This document shows, piece after piece, positions 9,728 through 17,739 of a DNA stretch of 64,000 nucleotides. Source of the DNA: an uncultured Gammaproteobacteria bacterium. GTDB taxonomy: Bacteria > Pseudomonadota > Gammaproteobacteria > Arenicellales > CAJQKF01. The notes beneath the pieces were generated by a model. That model made no database searches. It was not told where the DNA came from and saw only the letters and a program-made list of their open reading frames with translations. The first letter of the stretch is position 1. Every line of letters starts with the position of its first letter. Made by a program: the position numbers and the translations under genes. The stretch is from contig CAJQKF010000021.1 in the NCBI GenBank assembly GCA_905478855.1, positions 19,346 to 83,345 on the forward strand, read 5' to 3'.

Positions 9728-11785
9728 GTGCAAGCAGAAACACATTTCGAACTTTCGTCATTAATCGAGTCCGTCAATAGTAGTCTTGACGACTATGATA
9801 CGGTTTCACTGGACCTCTTTGACACACTTTTTATCCGTCGTATTCACGAACCCGATGAAATCAAGCGTCCAGTTGCCATATTTATTTCTAACGTTGCTCG
9901 ACAATATGGAATCGATATCAGCTTTTCAAGAACGTGGCAAATTCGCAATGAAATAGAACAGCAGCACCGCAACCGTAACGGCAAACACTTCCCCGATTTT
10001 GAGGCACGTTACGAAGATTTTATGAAAGAAGTGCTATCGGATATTTTCGAAAAGCAGGTACCAACGGGTTTTCTCGAAGAAGTGATTGCTTACGAATTAC
10101 GCATCGAAACTTCGATGCTCGTTGTTCGCGAAGAGTTTGCACGGTGGCTAAAATACCTTAAAGAACAAAAAAAGCGCGTTCTGATTATTTCGGATATTTA
10201 TCACAGTTCGAGTTTTCTCGAGCTTTTAATCCGTGAAAAAGGATTAGATCCCTATATCCACTCTGTTATTTCGTCGGCCGATAGTTTTAACGCGAAAGCT
10301 TCCGGTTCGGCTTGGCCTTTAGTTAGGGATCGTTTTAATCTGGACATTAATCGATGGGTGCATATTGGTGATAATCCGATATCCGATAGTGCAAAACCTG
10401 AAGAGTTTGGGATTAAAGCCCATCTATTGCGGGATCTAGGCGAAAAACACAGGAAGAGCATTGTGCGCCATCTTCACGCAAAATCAAGCCGAAATGAGTT
10501 ACTAAAAGGCAGATATGTCCAGCAACTTATGCTGCCATTGGAGGCAGAAAATGTTGATGTATCCCCTCTGTATACGGACGGCTATAACTTTATGGGCCCT
10601 CTTCTCGGCTATTTTTGTTTGTCTGTGCTTGATTATTGTCGTACGAATAAAATTGATCGCGTATATTTCTGCTCAAGGGAAGGTTGGACACTCCTTCGTT
10701 GTTGGGACGAAATGATGCCGATACTAGCCCCAGACGGTAACTACCCAGAAGCCAGTTACTTATACGTAAGCCGAATCGCGCTAGCTAAAGCGTCTTGCTC
10801 GAAACACGGTCTAAGTAATTTAAGTGCAGGTGTTGCGTTGCTACCCGCAAATAGCCGAGATTTTCGCGATATTTGCCGAGTTTTTAGTCTCGACATTGAG
10901 CCTATTTTACCATTTCTTGAAATGCATGATCTATCAGCCCATGACCCAATTGGTCATTCTAGCCCCGGGGTGACCATAGAAAACCGGCATAAGTTTCAAG
11001 AACTATTATTGGACAGCGGGTTTCAAAACGAAGTTAAACGCCAAGCTAGACCCGCACAATTAAAACTTGAGAGCTATCTAAACCAAGAAGGTTTTTTTGA
11101 GCATCCTGATGTTGCTCTCATTGATATTGGCTGGCTCGGTACGATACAACACTACCTTGTCGACGCAATTAGCCACCGACTGCATAAGCCTCGGATTCAC
11201 GGCATGTTACTCGGTGCCTCCAAGCTTATGCCCTATCGGGACAATCATGAATCACGCGTGCATGGAGTACTTTACGATCGCCTGCGTTTCAGTTTTCCGG
11301 AAAGTTTGGTCACAACGATAAAGGATGTATTTGAAGAAACCTGTCGAGCCCCCCATCCTAGCGTTATAGGCTACGAACGAAAATACTCTTCAGTTGAACC
11401 TATTTTTCGAAACACTGACGATGAAGTCGCCTTTGCTGAAGAGGAACAAGACCGACACTATGCACCACTAAGACAAGGTATTTTTGATTCGGCTGCGCGA
11501 TTTGCCGTTGCGATGGCAGTTACCGGATACCGAACGCAACATCTGAAGCCATGGTTAAATCTACTGTTAACTGCTCGAATTGCATTTCCAAAAACTGCTG
11601 AGGTTTCCCGTATAAAACATCAGGTTCACCAGGATGATTTTGCCGGGAATCATATTATTCCAAAAAAGATATTACGAGCAACTCGTAATCTATGGGATGT
11701 GTCACTAAGACAATTACGCTTCAATCCTTTCCTACGACTTTACTATTACTTACTACATGCACTGCGTTTATTGAGATCCGGATGA
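9728..11785 (+). CDS. COG5610-like HAD-superfamily protein
   Basis: 685 residues. The N-terminal third is a HAD domain: motif I SLDLFDTLF (Asp29, Asp32), motif II VLIISDIYHSSS, and motif III/IV VHIGDNPISDSAKPEEFG. The remaining 400 residues match the pattern seen in COG5610-type predicted hydrolases of polysaccharide clusters, with FCSREGWTLLRCW and YLYVSRIALAKA in the middle. Start is GTG with no clear ribosome site; no alternative in-frame start precedes the HAD motif. Its stop overlaps the start of the next small gene (ATGA). The family is associated with glycan clusters and may dephosphorylate sugar phosphates or modify chain ends; this is inference. Confidence 0.75.
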   Translation: MQAETHFELSSLIESVNSSLDDYDTVSLDLFDTLFIRRIHEPDEIKRPVAIFISNVARQYGIDISFSRTWQIRNEIEQQHRNRNGKHFPDFEARYEDFMKEVLSDIFEKQVPTGFLEEVIAYELRIETSMLVVREEFARWLKYLKEQKKRVLIISDIYHSSSFLELLIREKGLDPYIHSVISSADSFNAKASGSAWPLVRDRFNLDINRWVHIGDNPISDSAKPEEFGIKAHLLRDLGEKHRKSIVRHLHAKSSRNELLKGRYVQQLMLPLEAENVDVSPLYTDGYNFMGPLLGYFCLSVLDYCRTNKIDRVYFCSREGWTLLRCWDEMMPILAPDGNYPEASYLYVSRIALAKASCSKHGLSNLSAGVALLPANSRDFRDICRVFSLDIEPILPFLEMHDLSAHDPIGHSSPGVTIENRHKFQELLLDSGFQNEVKRQARPAQLKLESYLNQEGFFEHPDVALIDIGWLGTIQHYLVDAISHRLHKPRIHGMLLGASKLMPYRDNHESRVHGVLYDRLRFSFPESLVTTIKDVFEETCRAPHPSVIGYERKYSSVEPIFRNTDDEVAFAEEEQDRHYAPLRQGIFDSAARFAVAMAVTGYRTQHLKPWLNLLLTARIAFPKTAEVSRIKHQVHQDDFAGNHIIPKKILRATRNLWDVSLRQLRFNPFLRLYYYLLHALRLLRSG

Positions 11786-12090
11786 ATACTAAAACCACAA
11801 ATAAACACTATGATATTCAAGGACTAGAAATGGTAAGAGTAATACGCCTTATTACGCTGTGGAAAATTTTGCGAATAGATGATATCGGCGGTAAACCAAG
11901 ATTACGGGACCTTCTTCAACTAGCAGTGCACCATTATGCTGGGCGTTTTGCAGCAATAGTGACAGTAAAACATGAAAAACGCTGGTTGCGAAGCCTAGTA
12001 CTAATACGAGAATATCGAGCGAGAGCCTCCAGGCTTGCGGGAAGGGTGAAACAACGATCTTTGTCACTCTTCAGACGCAATTACAAATAA
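11782..12090 (+). CDS. Small basic protein of unknown function, translationally coupled
   Basis: 102 residues starting at the ATG that overlaps the TGA of the HAD-like gene (ATGA), the usual sign of coupling. It is very rich in Arg and Lys (for example RSLVLIREYRARASR), lacks a signal peptide or long hydrophobic helix, and ends just before a strong terminator. I do not recognise a family. Its position suggests a small partner of the COG5610-like protein or a membrane-peripheral helper in glycan assembly, but there is no direct support. A later ATG at 11830 is a possible alternative start. Confidence 0.55.
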   Translation: MNTKTTNKHYDIQGLEMVRVIRLITLWKILRIDDIGGKPRLRDLLQLAVHHYAGRFAAIVTVKHEKRWLRSLVLIREYRARASRLAGRVKQRSLSLFRRNYK

Positions 12091-12104
12091 AATTACGCTC
12101 AAAT

Positions 12105-12134
12105 AAAAAAACCGGCAGCATGCCGGTTTTTTTT
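12105..12134. terminator. Bidirectional rho-independent terminator
   Basis: ACCGGCA (12111-12117) pairs with TGCCGGT (12121-12127) around a GCA loop, with an A-run on the left and eight T on the right. It can therefore stop transcripts from both sides. It separates the glycan region from the convergent OmpA-family gene. Confidence 0.9.
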
Positions 12135-12150
12135 ATCTAACTCATAGTTT

Positions 12151-12720
12151 TTAGTTACTTATTTCAATAACTTCTACGCGTCGATTTTTTGCACGTCCGT
12201 CATCGGTATCATTACTGGCAACAGGCTTTGATTCGCCATATGTTTTAATAGTTAGTTGTTCCGAAGATACACCAGCTCGACCAAGATACTCGACCACAGA
12301 GATCGCTCGTTTTTCTCCCAGCGTTATATTGTAATCATCACTACCCATTGAATCTGTATGACCTGCAACTTCAAACATGCGATCAGCGAAACTTTTAACC
12401 TTTTCAGCAATTCCGTTCAAAGTTTCAGTTGCTTCACTAGTTAACGCGGCGGAATCAAACTCGAAATGAGCATTTTCCAAAGTACCGATAATCTCACATC
12501 CTTTATGATCTACAGCTGCACCAGGACGCGTGTCCGGACATGCATCCTGATCATCAGGAACCCCATCATTATCACTATCCGCCGGAGCGGCGGTGGCAAC
12601 GGCTGTTTCTGCTAGCGGCTGTTGCTTAGCCGTAATTACTGTTGCACAACCACCAAGCGCAAACATTGCGAGCACCGCTGTGGCAGAAAGTTTTGTAGTT
12701 AATGATAAAAAATTAGTCAT
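12151..12720 (-). CDS. OmpA-family lipoprotein (peptidoglycan-binding)
   Basis: 189 residues from the ATG at 12720. This start gives a clean lipoprotein signal with lipobox ALGGC at about residue 24; the frame is open 25 codons further up, but that part would disrupt the signal. After the Cys comes a short linker and an Asp-rich DSDNDGVPDDQDACPDT calcium-type repeat, as in OprF/OmpA relatives. The C-terminal OmpA domain contains AHFEFDSAALT, VAGHTDSMG and AKNRRVEV, which hold the Asp and Arg that bind diaminopimelate in peptidoglycan. It probably anchors the outer membrane to the wall. It is 100 bases downstream of lysA, possibly with its own promoter. Confidence 0.9.
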   Translation of the reverse strand: MTNFLSLTTKLSATAVLAMFALGGCATVITAKQQPLAETAVATAAPADSDNDGVPDDQDACPDTRPGAAVDHKGCEIIGTLENAHFEFDSAALTSEATETLNGIAEKVKSFADRMFEVAGHTDSMGSDDYNITLGEKRAISVVEYLGRAGVSSEQLTIKTYGESKPVASNDTDDGRAKNRRVEVIEISN

Positions 12721-12820
12721 GTCTATTCCGAAATAATAAATGTGGAGTAAATAAGAGTGTATAGCAACAGTAGTTCGGCTAAGTACCGAAATCAACGATT
12801 ATCCGTTAATCTGTTGAGGT

Positions 12821-14080
12821 TTATGAAAAATCAGGTATAAATTCACCCCTAATCATCTGCTCGAAAGATTCTCTTTCTCGCACAATATAGTATCGATCGC
12901 CATCTACCAAAACCTCTGGTGGACGCGGTCTCGAATTGTAATTTGAACTCATAACGTGGCCATATGCACCTGCTGAGCGAACGGCAAGAACATCCCCAGC
13001 TTCAACCTTCAAGGTTCTTTGCTTACCAAGAAAGTCTGCTGACTCGCAAACAGGTCCAACAATATCGTAGACTCGTTCCGCAGAAGCAGATAGCAAGTTA
13101 ACCGGTAATATTTCTTGCCAAGCTTGGTAGAGCGCAGGGCGTAATAAATCATTCATCGCACCATCCACCACAGCGAAATTTCGTTCGTCTCCGTCTTTAA
13201 TATATTGAACTTCCGTTAAAAACACTCCGGCATTTGCAGTGATCACACGACCAGGCTCTATCATCACCGGAAGTTCGCATCCGTGTGATTTAAGACACTC
13301 GATTAATTTAGTCGTGTATTCTGTTGGATGCGGTGGGGATTCATCCTTATAAGTCACGCCTAGACCACCACCGACATCAAGATGATCGAGTTCTATTCCT
13401 TCAGTCTTAAGCTCATCGATAAAGCTCAAAACCCGATAAAAACAATCTTCAAACGGTTCCAATGAGGTCAACTGCGAACCAATGTGGCAGGTCACTCCGC
13501 TTACGTGTAAATGAGGTAAGTTTTCTGCGTGACGGTAGGCCTGCACGGCGTCTGCAATTGGGATTCCAAACTTATTTTCCTTCAGGCCCGTAGAAATATA
13601 AGGATGCGTTTGCGCATCAACATCAGGATTTACCCTGATGGCAATCGAAACAATGGCGTCGGTTTCAGAAGCCACTGAATTTATTCGATCTAGTTCTTGA
13701 AGCGACTCAACATTAAAGCATCGAATTTCTTGCTCAATAGCGTAGCGAATTTCCGCAACCGTTTTCCCTACTCCCGAAAAAACCACCTTATCCGGCCTAC
13801 CGCCGGCCTGAATTACTCGTTTCAATTCCCCTGATGATACAATATCAAAACCTGAATCCAAATGAGCAAATAGACCTAAAACACCTAAATTGCTGTTTGA
13901 CTTAACGGCATAATAAATCGTATGTGGCCAATCGCCGAATGCCTGATCAAACGCCTTCCAATGCCGTTCTAATGTAGCGCGTGAGTACACGTAACATGGC
14001 GTACCAACATCCTTAGCTATAGTGGATAAGGGTACGTCCTCTGCATAGTACGCACCCTCTCGATACTGAAAATGATCCAA
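12821..14080 (-). CDS. lysA: Diaminopimelate decarboxylase
   Basis: 419 residues. Catalyses the last step of lysine synthesis, meso-diaminopimelate to L-lysine plus CO2, in the cytoplasm with PLP. The PLP lysine is in YAVKSNSN near residue 60. The glycine-rich phosphate loop is LDVGGGLGVTY near 235, and the second-subunit substrate cysteine is in PVCESADFLG near 345. It is full length for the family. The gene lies 24 bases after lptM, the order seen in Pseudomonas (lppL-lysA-dapF), but dapF does not follow here; an OmpA-family gene does. Confidence 0.97.
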   Translation of the reverse strand: MDHFQYREGAYYAEDVPLSTIAKDVGTPCYVYSRATLERHWKAFDQAFGDWPHTIYYAVKSNSNLGVLGLFAHLDSGFDIVSSGELKRVIQAGGRPDKVVFSGVGKTVAEIRYAIEQEIRCFNVESLQELDRINSVASETDAIVSIAIRVNPDVDAQTHPYISTGLKENKFGIPIADAVQAYRHAENLPHLHVSGVTCHIGSQLTSLEPFEDCFYRVLSFIDELKTEGIELDHLDVGGGLGVTYKDESPPHPTEYTTKLIECLKSHGCELPVMIEPGRVITANAGVFLTEVQYIKDGDERNFAVVDGAMNDLLRPALYQAWQEILPVNLLSASAERVYDIVGPVCESADFLGKQRTLKVEAGDVLAVRSAGAYGHVMSSNYNSRPRPPEVLVDGDRYYIVRERESFEQMIRGEFIPDFS

Positions 14081-14104
14081 TTAAAAGCCCTACGGTTTAA
14101 AAAT

Positions 14105-14236
14105 TTAAGAGCTTTCTTCTGTTGATGTCGTTTCTTCACTCGCATCATCCGGCATATATAACGGACCTTTCTGTCCACATCCTGCCAGTATTCCGATTAG
14201 CGCCACAGTTAGTAGCAACCGAACCCAATTAATCAT
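14105..14236 (-). CDS. lptM: LptM (YifL/LppL) small lipoprotein
   Basis: 43 residues, translated by hand from the ATG at 14236. The hydrophobic signal ends in the lipobox LAGC, followed immediately by GQKGPLYMP, the hallmark of the LptM/YifL family, then an acidic Ser/Thr/Glu tail. In E. coli LptM is reported to support maturation of the LptDE lipopolysaccharide translocon in the outer membrane. It is directly upstream of lysA and surely co-transcribed. It is short enough to be missed by automatic annotation. Confidence 0.92.
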   Translation of the reverse strand: MINWVRLLLTVALIGILAGCGQKGPLYMPDDASEETTSTEESS

Positions 14237-14267
14237 TGTTTCTGCCTCATACTTGTTGCTGGTTGTT

Positions 14268-14283
14268 ACCCGAGTTCTCGGGT
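14268..14283. other. Inverted repeat upstream of lptM
   Basis: A perfect 7-bp inverted repeat, ACCCGAG and CTCGGGT with a 2-base centre, lies about 32 bases upstream of the lptM start. No T-run follows on either strand, so it is more likely a leader hairpin or operator than a terminator. Confidence 0.4.
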
Positions 14284-14361
14284 CGTTATACCGTAATTAT
14301 CAAACCTGTGCGCTCATTGTAACGCAAACCAGGCTTTTGATTTAGTTTCATCAAAATAAAA

Positions 14362-15765
14362 TTATTCTGGAAGATTATCGCCAATTCGCTCACGAGCTTT
14401 CAAGATTGCACGTCTTACCTGCTGCGGAGCGGTACCACCAACATGCGACCTAGATGAAACACTGCCCTCGAGAGTCAATACTGTAAAAATACTCTCATCT
14501 ATTCTGGAGTCAAATTCCTGTAATTCTGCAAGACTTAAATCTTCTAGAGTCCTATTTGACGAAATCGCGAACGAAACCGTTTTCCCAACGGTTTCATGGG
14601 CATCACGAAAGGCCACACCTTTTCGCACAAGATAATCAGCCAGATCTGTAGCGGTAGCATACCCAGCGTTAGCCGCATCACGCATACGCTCCCTATCAAA
14701 TGTCGATTCAGCCAGCATTCCTGTAAATACTTCAAGACAATCCGTTATAGTATCCACTGAATCAAATAGCGGCTCTTTATCTTCCTGATTATCTCGGTTA
14801 TACGCAAGCGGTTGTCCCTTCATTAAAGTCAAAACGGCTACTAAATTACCAATTACCCGACCGCTTTTCCCACGCACAATCTCAGCGGCATCCGGATTCT
14901 TTTTTTGTGGCATGATGCTTGAACCGGTACAAAATGCGTCACTTAACTTAATATATCCGAACTGCTCCGAAGACCACAAAACAATCTCTTCAGCTATTCG
15001 TGATAGATGCACAGCCAGTATAGCGGCCGCCGAATTAAATTCTATCAAGAAGTCTCTATCAGAAACGCTGTCCAGAGAATTGCTGGACACAGAGTCAAAG
15101 CCAAGTAATTCAGCACTTAACTGTCGATCAATTGGATAGGAAGTTCCCGCCAGCGCTGCTGCACCTAATGGACAAACATTAGCTCGGACCCGACAATCCG
15201 CAAAGCGTCCGGCGTCCCGATCAAGCATTTCAAACCACGCCATCAAATGATGGCCACACGTTACAGGCTGAGCACTCTGCATGTGGGTAAGACCCGGCAT
15301 TATAGTGTCAGCTTCTCTCTCAGCCAAATTCAGCAAAACACCTTGCAAACTTCTGATAGATACAGTCACGCTGTCGACGCAATATCGAACGAACAATCGC
15401 ATATCAGTTGCCACTTGATCATTTCTAGAACGCCCGGTGTGCAACTTTTTACCAGCATCGCCAATCAACTCAGTCAGACGAGCTTCAATATTCATATGAA
15501 CATCTTCGAGGCTTGGCTTCCAATTAAACTCACCTTGGGCAATTTCTCTGGAAATTCGATCAAGTCCATCAAAAATCAAATCACATTCACCACTAGTCAA
15601 AACTCCAACCGATGACAGCATGCGTGCATGGGCTCGTGAGCCCTCAATATCTTGTCGATACAAGCGCCGATCAAAATGTTCCGAAGCCGAGAAGCGTTCC
15701 ATTAGCCTAGCAGTTCGTTGAGCAAAACGCCCACCCCACAGCTTTTTATCTGCACTATCATTCAT
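14362..15765 (-). CDS. argH: Argininosuccinate lyase
   Basis: 467 residues, normal length. Splits argininosuccinate into arginine and fumarate, the last step of arginine synthesis. The fumarase/aspartase superfamily signature [12 protein letters not shown] lies near residue 280, with [12 protein letters not shown] near 110 and HMQSAQPVT near 160 (catalytic-histidine region). N-terminal KLWGGRF is typical of ArgH. It is on the same strand as lptM-lysA but separated from lptM by 125 bases, so probably a separate unit. Confidence 0.97.
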   Translation of the reverse strand: MNDSADKKLWGGRFAQRTARLMERFSASEHFDRRLYRQDIEGSRAHARMLSSVGVLTSGECDLIFDGLDRISREIAQGEFNWKPSLEDVHMNIEARLTELIGDAGKKLHTGRSRNDQVATDMRLFVRYCVDSVTVSIRSLQGVLLNLAEREADTIMPGLTHMQSAQPVTCGHHLMAWFEMLDRDAGRFADCRVRANVCPLGAAALAGTSYPIDRQLSAELLGFDSVSSNSLDSVSDRDFLIEFNSAAAILAVHLSRIAEEIVLWSSEQFGYIKLSDAFCTGSSIMPQKKNPDAAEIVRGKSGRVIGNLVAVLTLMKGQPLAYNRDNQEDKEPLFDSVDTITDCLEVFTGMLAESTFDRERMRDAANAGYATATDLADYLVRKGVAFRDAHETVGKTVSFAISSNRTLEDLSLAELQEFDSRIDESIFTVLTLEGSVSSRSHVGGTAPQQVRRAILKARERIGDNLPE

Positions 15766-16084
15766 GTATGATTTACCAAAGAAAATAAATATTCAGATCA
15801 AAAAATGTCGACTCTGTCTGAAATTGAAAACGACACGAGGACTAACTCAAAATGAGGGAGCGCGCTAAAAAATCAGCGCGTCCGCCGCTTATCAGAAGAT
15901 AACAACCGATAATCGTAAACCCTTTGCCGGCTTCGTTCGGTTTTCGTAGCATGGGCAACGTTGATTTAACGGTCTTCCGGAAAATTAACCAGTTCGGCTA
16001 TTCCTTCCTCAAAGCACCCCCACTGAATCCGAACTGTTTAAACATACCCTCTTCGTTCTTCGAAGAGGGTTTTTTTTGCAGGCT
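15766..16084. other. Intergenic region between argH and cytochrome c4
   Basis: No convincing protein gene in 319 bases. It holds a short GC-rich hairpin (CGCGCT 15861-15866 with AGCGCG 15875-15880) and, at its right end, a strong plus-strand terminator with no annotated plus-strand gene before it. A 100-codon plus-strand open frame from 15924 runs through the terminator and into the cytochrome gene and is not credible. The region is the argH promoter area and may encode a short plus-strand RNA. Confidence 0.5.
16046..16077 (+). terminator. Rho-independent terminator, plus strand
   Basis: ACCCTCTTCG (16046-16055) pairs perfectly with CGAAGAGGGT (16061-16070) around TTCTT, followed by a run of T to 16077. 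In the minus direction the stem is followed only by ATGTTT, so it would be a weak terminator for the cytochrome c4 transcript. No plus-strand gene upstream explains it. Confidence 0.8.
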
Positions 16085-16696
16085 CTATTTCAACGCAGAC
16101 ATATACAGCGATAATTCACGTATTTGCGCTTCAGACAATTTAAACGCTATTGGATTCATCACATCATTTACGCGAGAGCCCCTCTTGAACGCTAGTAGCT
16201 GTTGTTCCAAGTATGCTGCATGCTGACCGGAGACTTTAGGGAACCGAGGAGGAATGCCATGTCCCGCCGGTCCATGGCAGCTCATGCATGCTGCAATTGA
16301 AAAGGGCCGATAACCACCGCGATACACTTTTTCACCCAGCATGGCCGTTTCTACCTGATCCGCAGAAATGCTTTTCGGCGTTGCTGATTGTGCTGAATAG
16401 TAAGCGTCGATATCAGCCATATCTTGGTCACTAAGGCCCACAGATTGTCCCATCATTATCGCGTTTTCACGTGTACCAACTTTGAAAGCTTGTAACTGGT
16501 TTTCAATATAACCTGGAACCTGACCTGCAAGCACTGGAAATTGTGGGTTGGTATTATCGCCCGCCACACCATGACAAGCTACACACATCTGAGCTTTTTG
16601 CTCACCCGCCGCAGCATCACCCATAGCGAAACCGGAATTTGATACCGCCAACATTGCAACCAAACCAAAGACTGCACCGGTTAATTTTAGACTCAT
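16085..16696 (-). CDS. Cytochrome c4 (di-haem periplasmic cytochrome)
   Basis: 203 residues from the ATG at 16696, chosen because AGGGAG sits just upstream and the product then begins with a normal signal peptide (to about AVSNSGFA). The frame is open 50 codons further up, but that extension overlaps engB and is not signal-like. Two CxxCH haem sites, CVACH and CMSCH, lie in two homologous halves. Methionines such as in MMGQSV and VMNPIA are placed as axial ligands. It carries electrons to terminal oxidases in the periplasm. Divergent from engB, as in Pseudomonas. Confidence 0.93.
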   Translation of the reverse strand: MSLKLTGAVFGLVAMLAVSNSGFAMGDAAAGEQKAQMCVACHGVAGDNTNPQFPVLAGQVPGYIENQLQAFKVGTRENAIMMGQSVGLSDQDMADIDAYYSAQSATPKSISADQVETAMLGEKVYRGGYRPFSIAACMSCHGPAGHGIPPRFPKVSGQHAAYLEQQLLAFKRGSRVNDVMNPIAFKLSEAQIRELSLYMSALK

Positions 16697-16825
16697 TAAT
16701 AACTCCCTAAATAATAAAAGTTGGAATCTGGCCAATAACGTATAGAATGCGTCATCGCAGCAAAGAAATTTAGACGCAATCGTATATCCGATTTCCGCCC
16801 ATGCGTCAATTACCATCGCAGAGAA

Positions 16826-17473
16826 ATGGAACAAAATAGCCCCCAACCCCGAAATATCAGCCTAAACAGCGCTACATACCTTACCGCAGCTCACCTCAAG
16901 CAACAATGGCCAATTTCAACTGGTTTTGAAGTTGCGTTTGCAGGGCGTTCAAATGTAGGTAAGTCAAGCGCTATAAATGCAATCACCGACCATCACGGTT
17001 TGGCAAAAACCAGTAAAACACCTGGAAGAACCCAACAAATAGTGTTTTTTGACCTAAACAGCGGGGATCGCCTTGTCGACTTCCCTGGGTACGGTTACGC
17101 AAAGGTACCAGCAAATGTTAAATTACATTGGAAACGCACTATCAGCGATTTTATCGAGACTCGTGATGTTTTATGCGGCCTAGTGCTACCTATGGATATC
17201 CGCCATCCCCTAACGCCTCTAGATATAACCATGCTGGAATGGTGCTCCTCAGTAGGACTACCCGTCCATGTGTTGCTCACCAAATCTGACAAACTTAGTA
17301 AAAGTCGAGCAAACGCCGCTCTTTTTGAAGTACGTAAGGAATTGAAAGCTTATTCAGCTTCTAGTATTCAATTATTTTCAGCTTCAAAAAAAGTCGGTGT
17401 TCAAGAAGCACGAAAGGCAATTATTGATTTTTTACTCGACGCAAAAAAAAGCCCCAGCAACAATTCAGAGTGA
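16826..17473 (+). CDS. engB: Ribosome-biogenesis GTPase EngB (YihA/YsxC)
   Basis: 215 residues. TRAFAC-class GTPase needed for large ribosomal subunit assembly. G1 is GRSNVGKSS near residue 45, G2/switch I is KTPGRTQQ, G3 is DFPGYGYAKV near 90, G4 is TKSDKLS near 155 and G5 is FSASKK near 190. Start ATG gives the usual short N-terminal extension before the G1 strand. Its 3' end overlaps a terminator that acts on the opposite strand, downstream of polA. Confidence 0.96.
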   Translation: MEQNSPQPRNISLNSATYLTAAHLKQQWPISTGFEVAFAGRSNVGKSSAINAITDHHGLAKTSKTPGRTQQIVFFDLNSGDRLVDFPGYGYAKVPANVKLHWKRTISDFIETRDVLCGLVLPMDIRHPLTPLDITMLEWCSSVGLPVHVLLTKSDKLSKSRANAALFEVRKELKAYSASSIQLFSASKKVGVQEARKAIIDFLLDAKKSPSNNSE

Positions 17474-17483
17474 AACCTGGGGC
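17443..17483 (-). terminator. Rho-independent terminator, minus strand
   Basis: GCCCCAG (17451-17457) pairs with CTGGGGC (17477-17483); on the minus strand it is followed by a run of eight T (17450 down to 17443). It ends polA transcripts and/or the candidate small RNA, and overlaps the last codons of engB. Confidence 0.85.
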
Positions 17484-17561
17484 ATTAACGATAAGATTTC
17501 AACGTATTGAAAACTGCCGCCGAGGGAGGATCGGCGGAATGAAAAAGTCTTAAGACTTCGC
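17443..17561 (-). ncRNA. Candidate small RNA at the Spot 42/ErsA position (polA-engB gap)
   Basis: Downstream of polA and convergent with engB, on the minus strand. Reading 5' to 3': a TATAAA -10-like element (17569-17574), a perfect palindrome AAGTCTTAAGACTT (17545-17558), a 7-bp hairpin CCGCCGA/TCGGCGG (17517-17537) whose loop reads TCCTCCC on this strand, a single-stranded stretch, and a terminator hairpin followed by T8. The predicted RNA is about 119 bases. In E. coli spf and in Pseudomonas ersA sit at exactly this place and orientation relative to polA and engB. The -35 region is weak and the 5' end is a guess. Confidence 0.55.
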
Positions 17562-17739
17562 CATCAGTTTTATAGACACTCTACGTATAAAAATGTTCCG
17601 CACATTACCTATTCGTAACGCTATAGCGTACGAAATATTACCCGATGTTATGAAACAAAGTTTATGTTATCCAAGGCTTTTTCATAATCCTGCAATCCAT
17701 GCATAGCGACTTCACAACGTTCAATATGAAATAATTCTT

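Noticed and set aside
15924..16226. 100-codon plus-strand open frame between argH and cytochrome c4
   Set aside because: It runs through a strong terminator and antisense to the cytochrome c4 gene, has no ribosome site and no recognisable domain.
16697..16846. 50-codon N-terminal extension of cytochrome c4
   Set aside because: It overlaps engB, breaks the signal peptide, and a strong ribosome site supports the later ATG.
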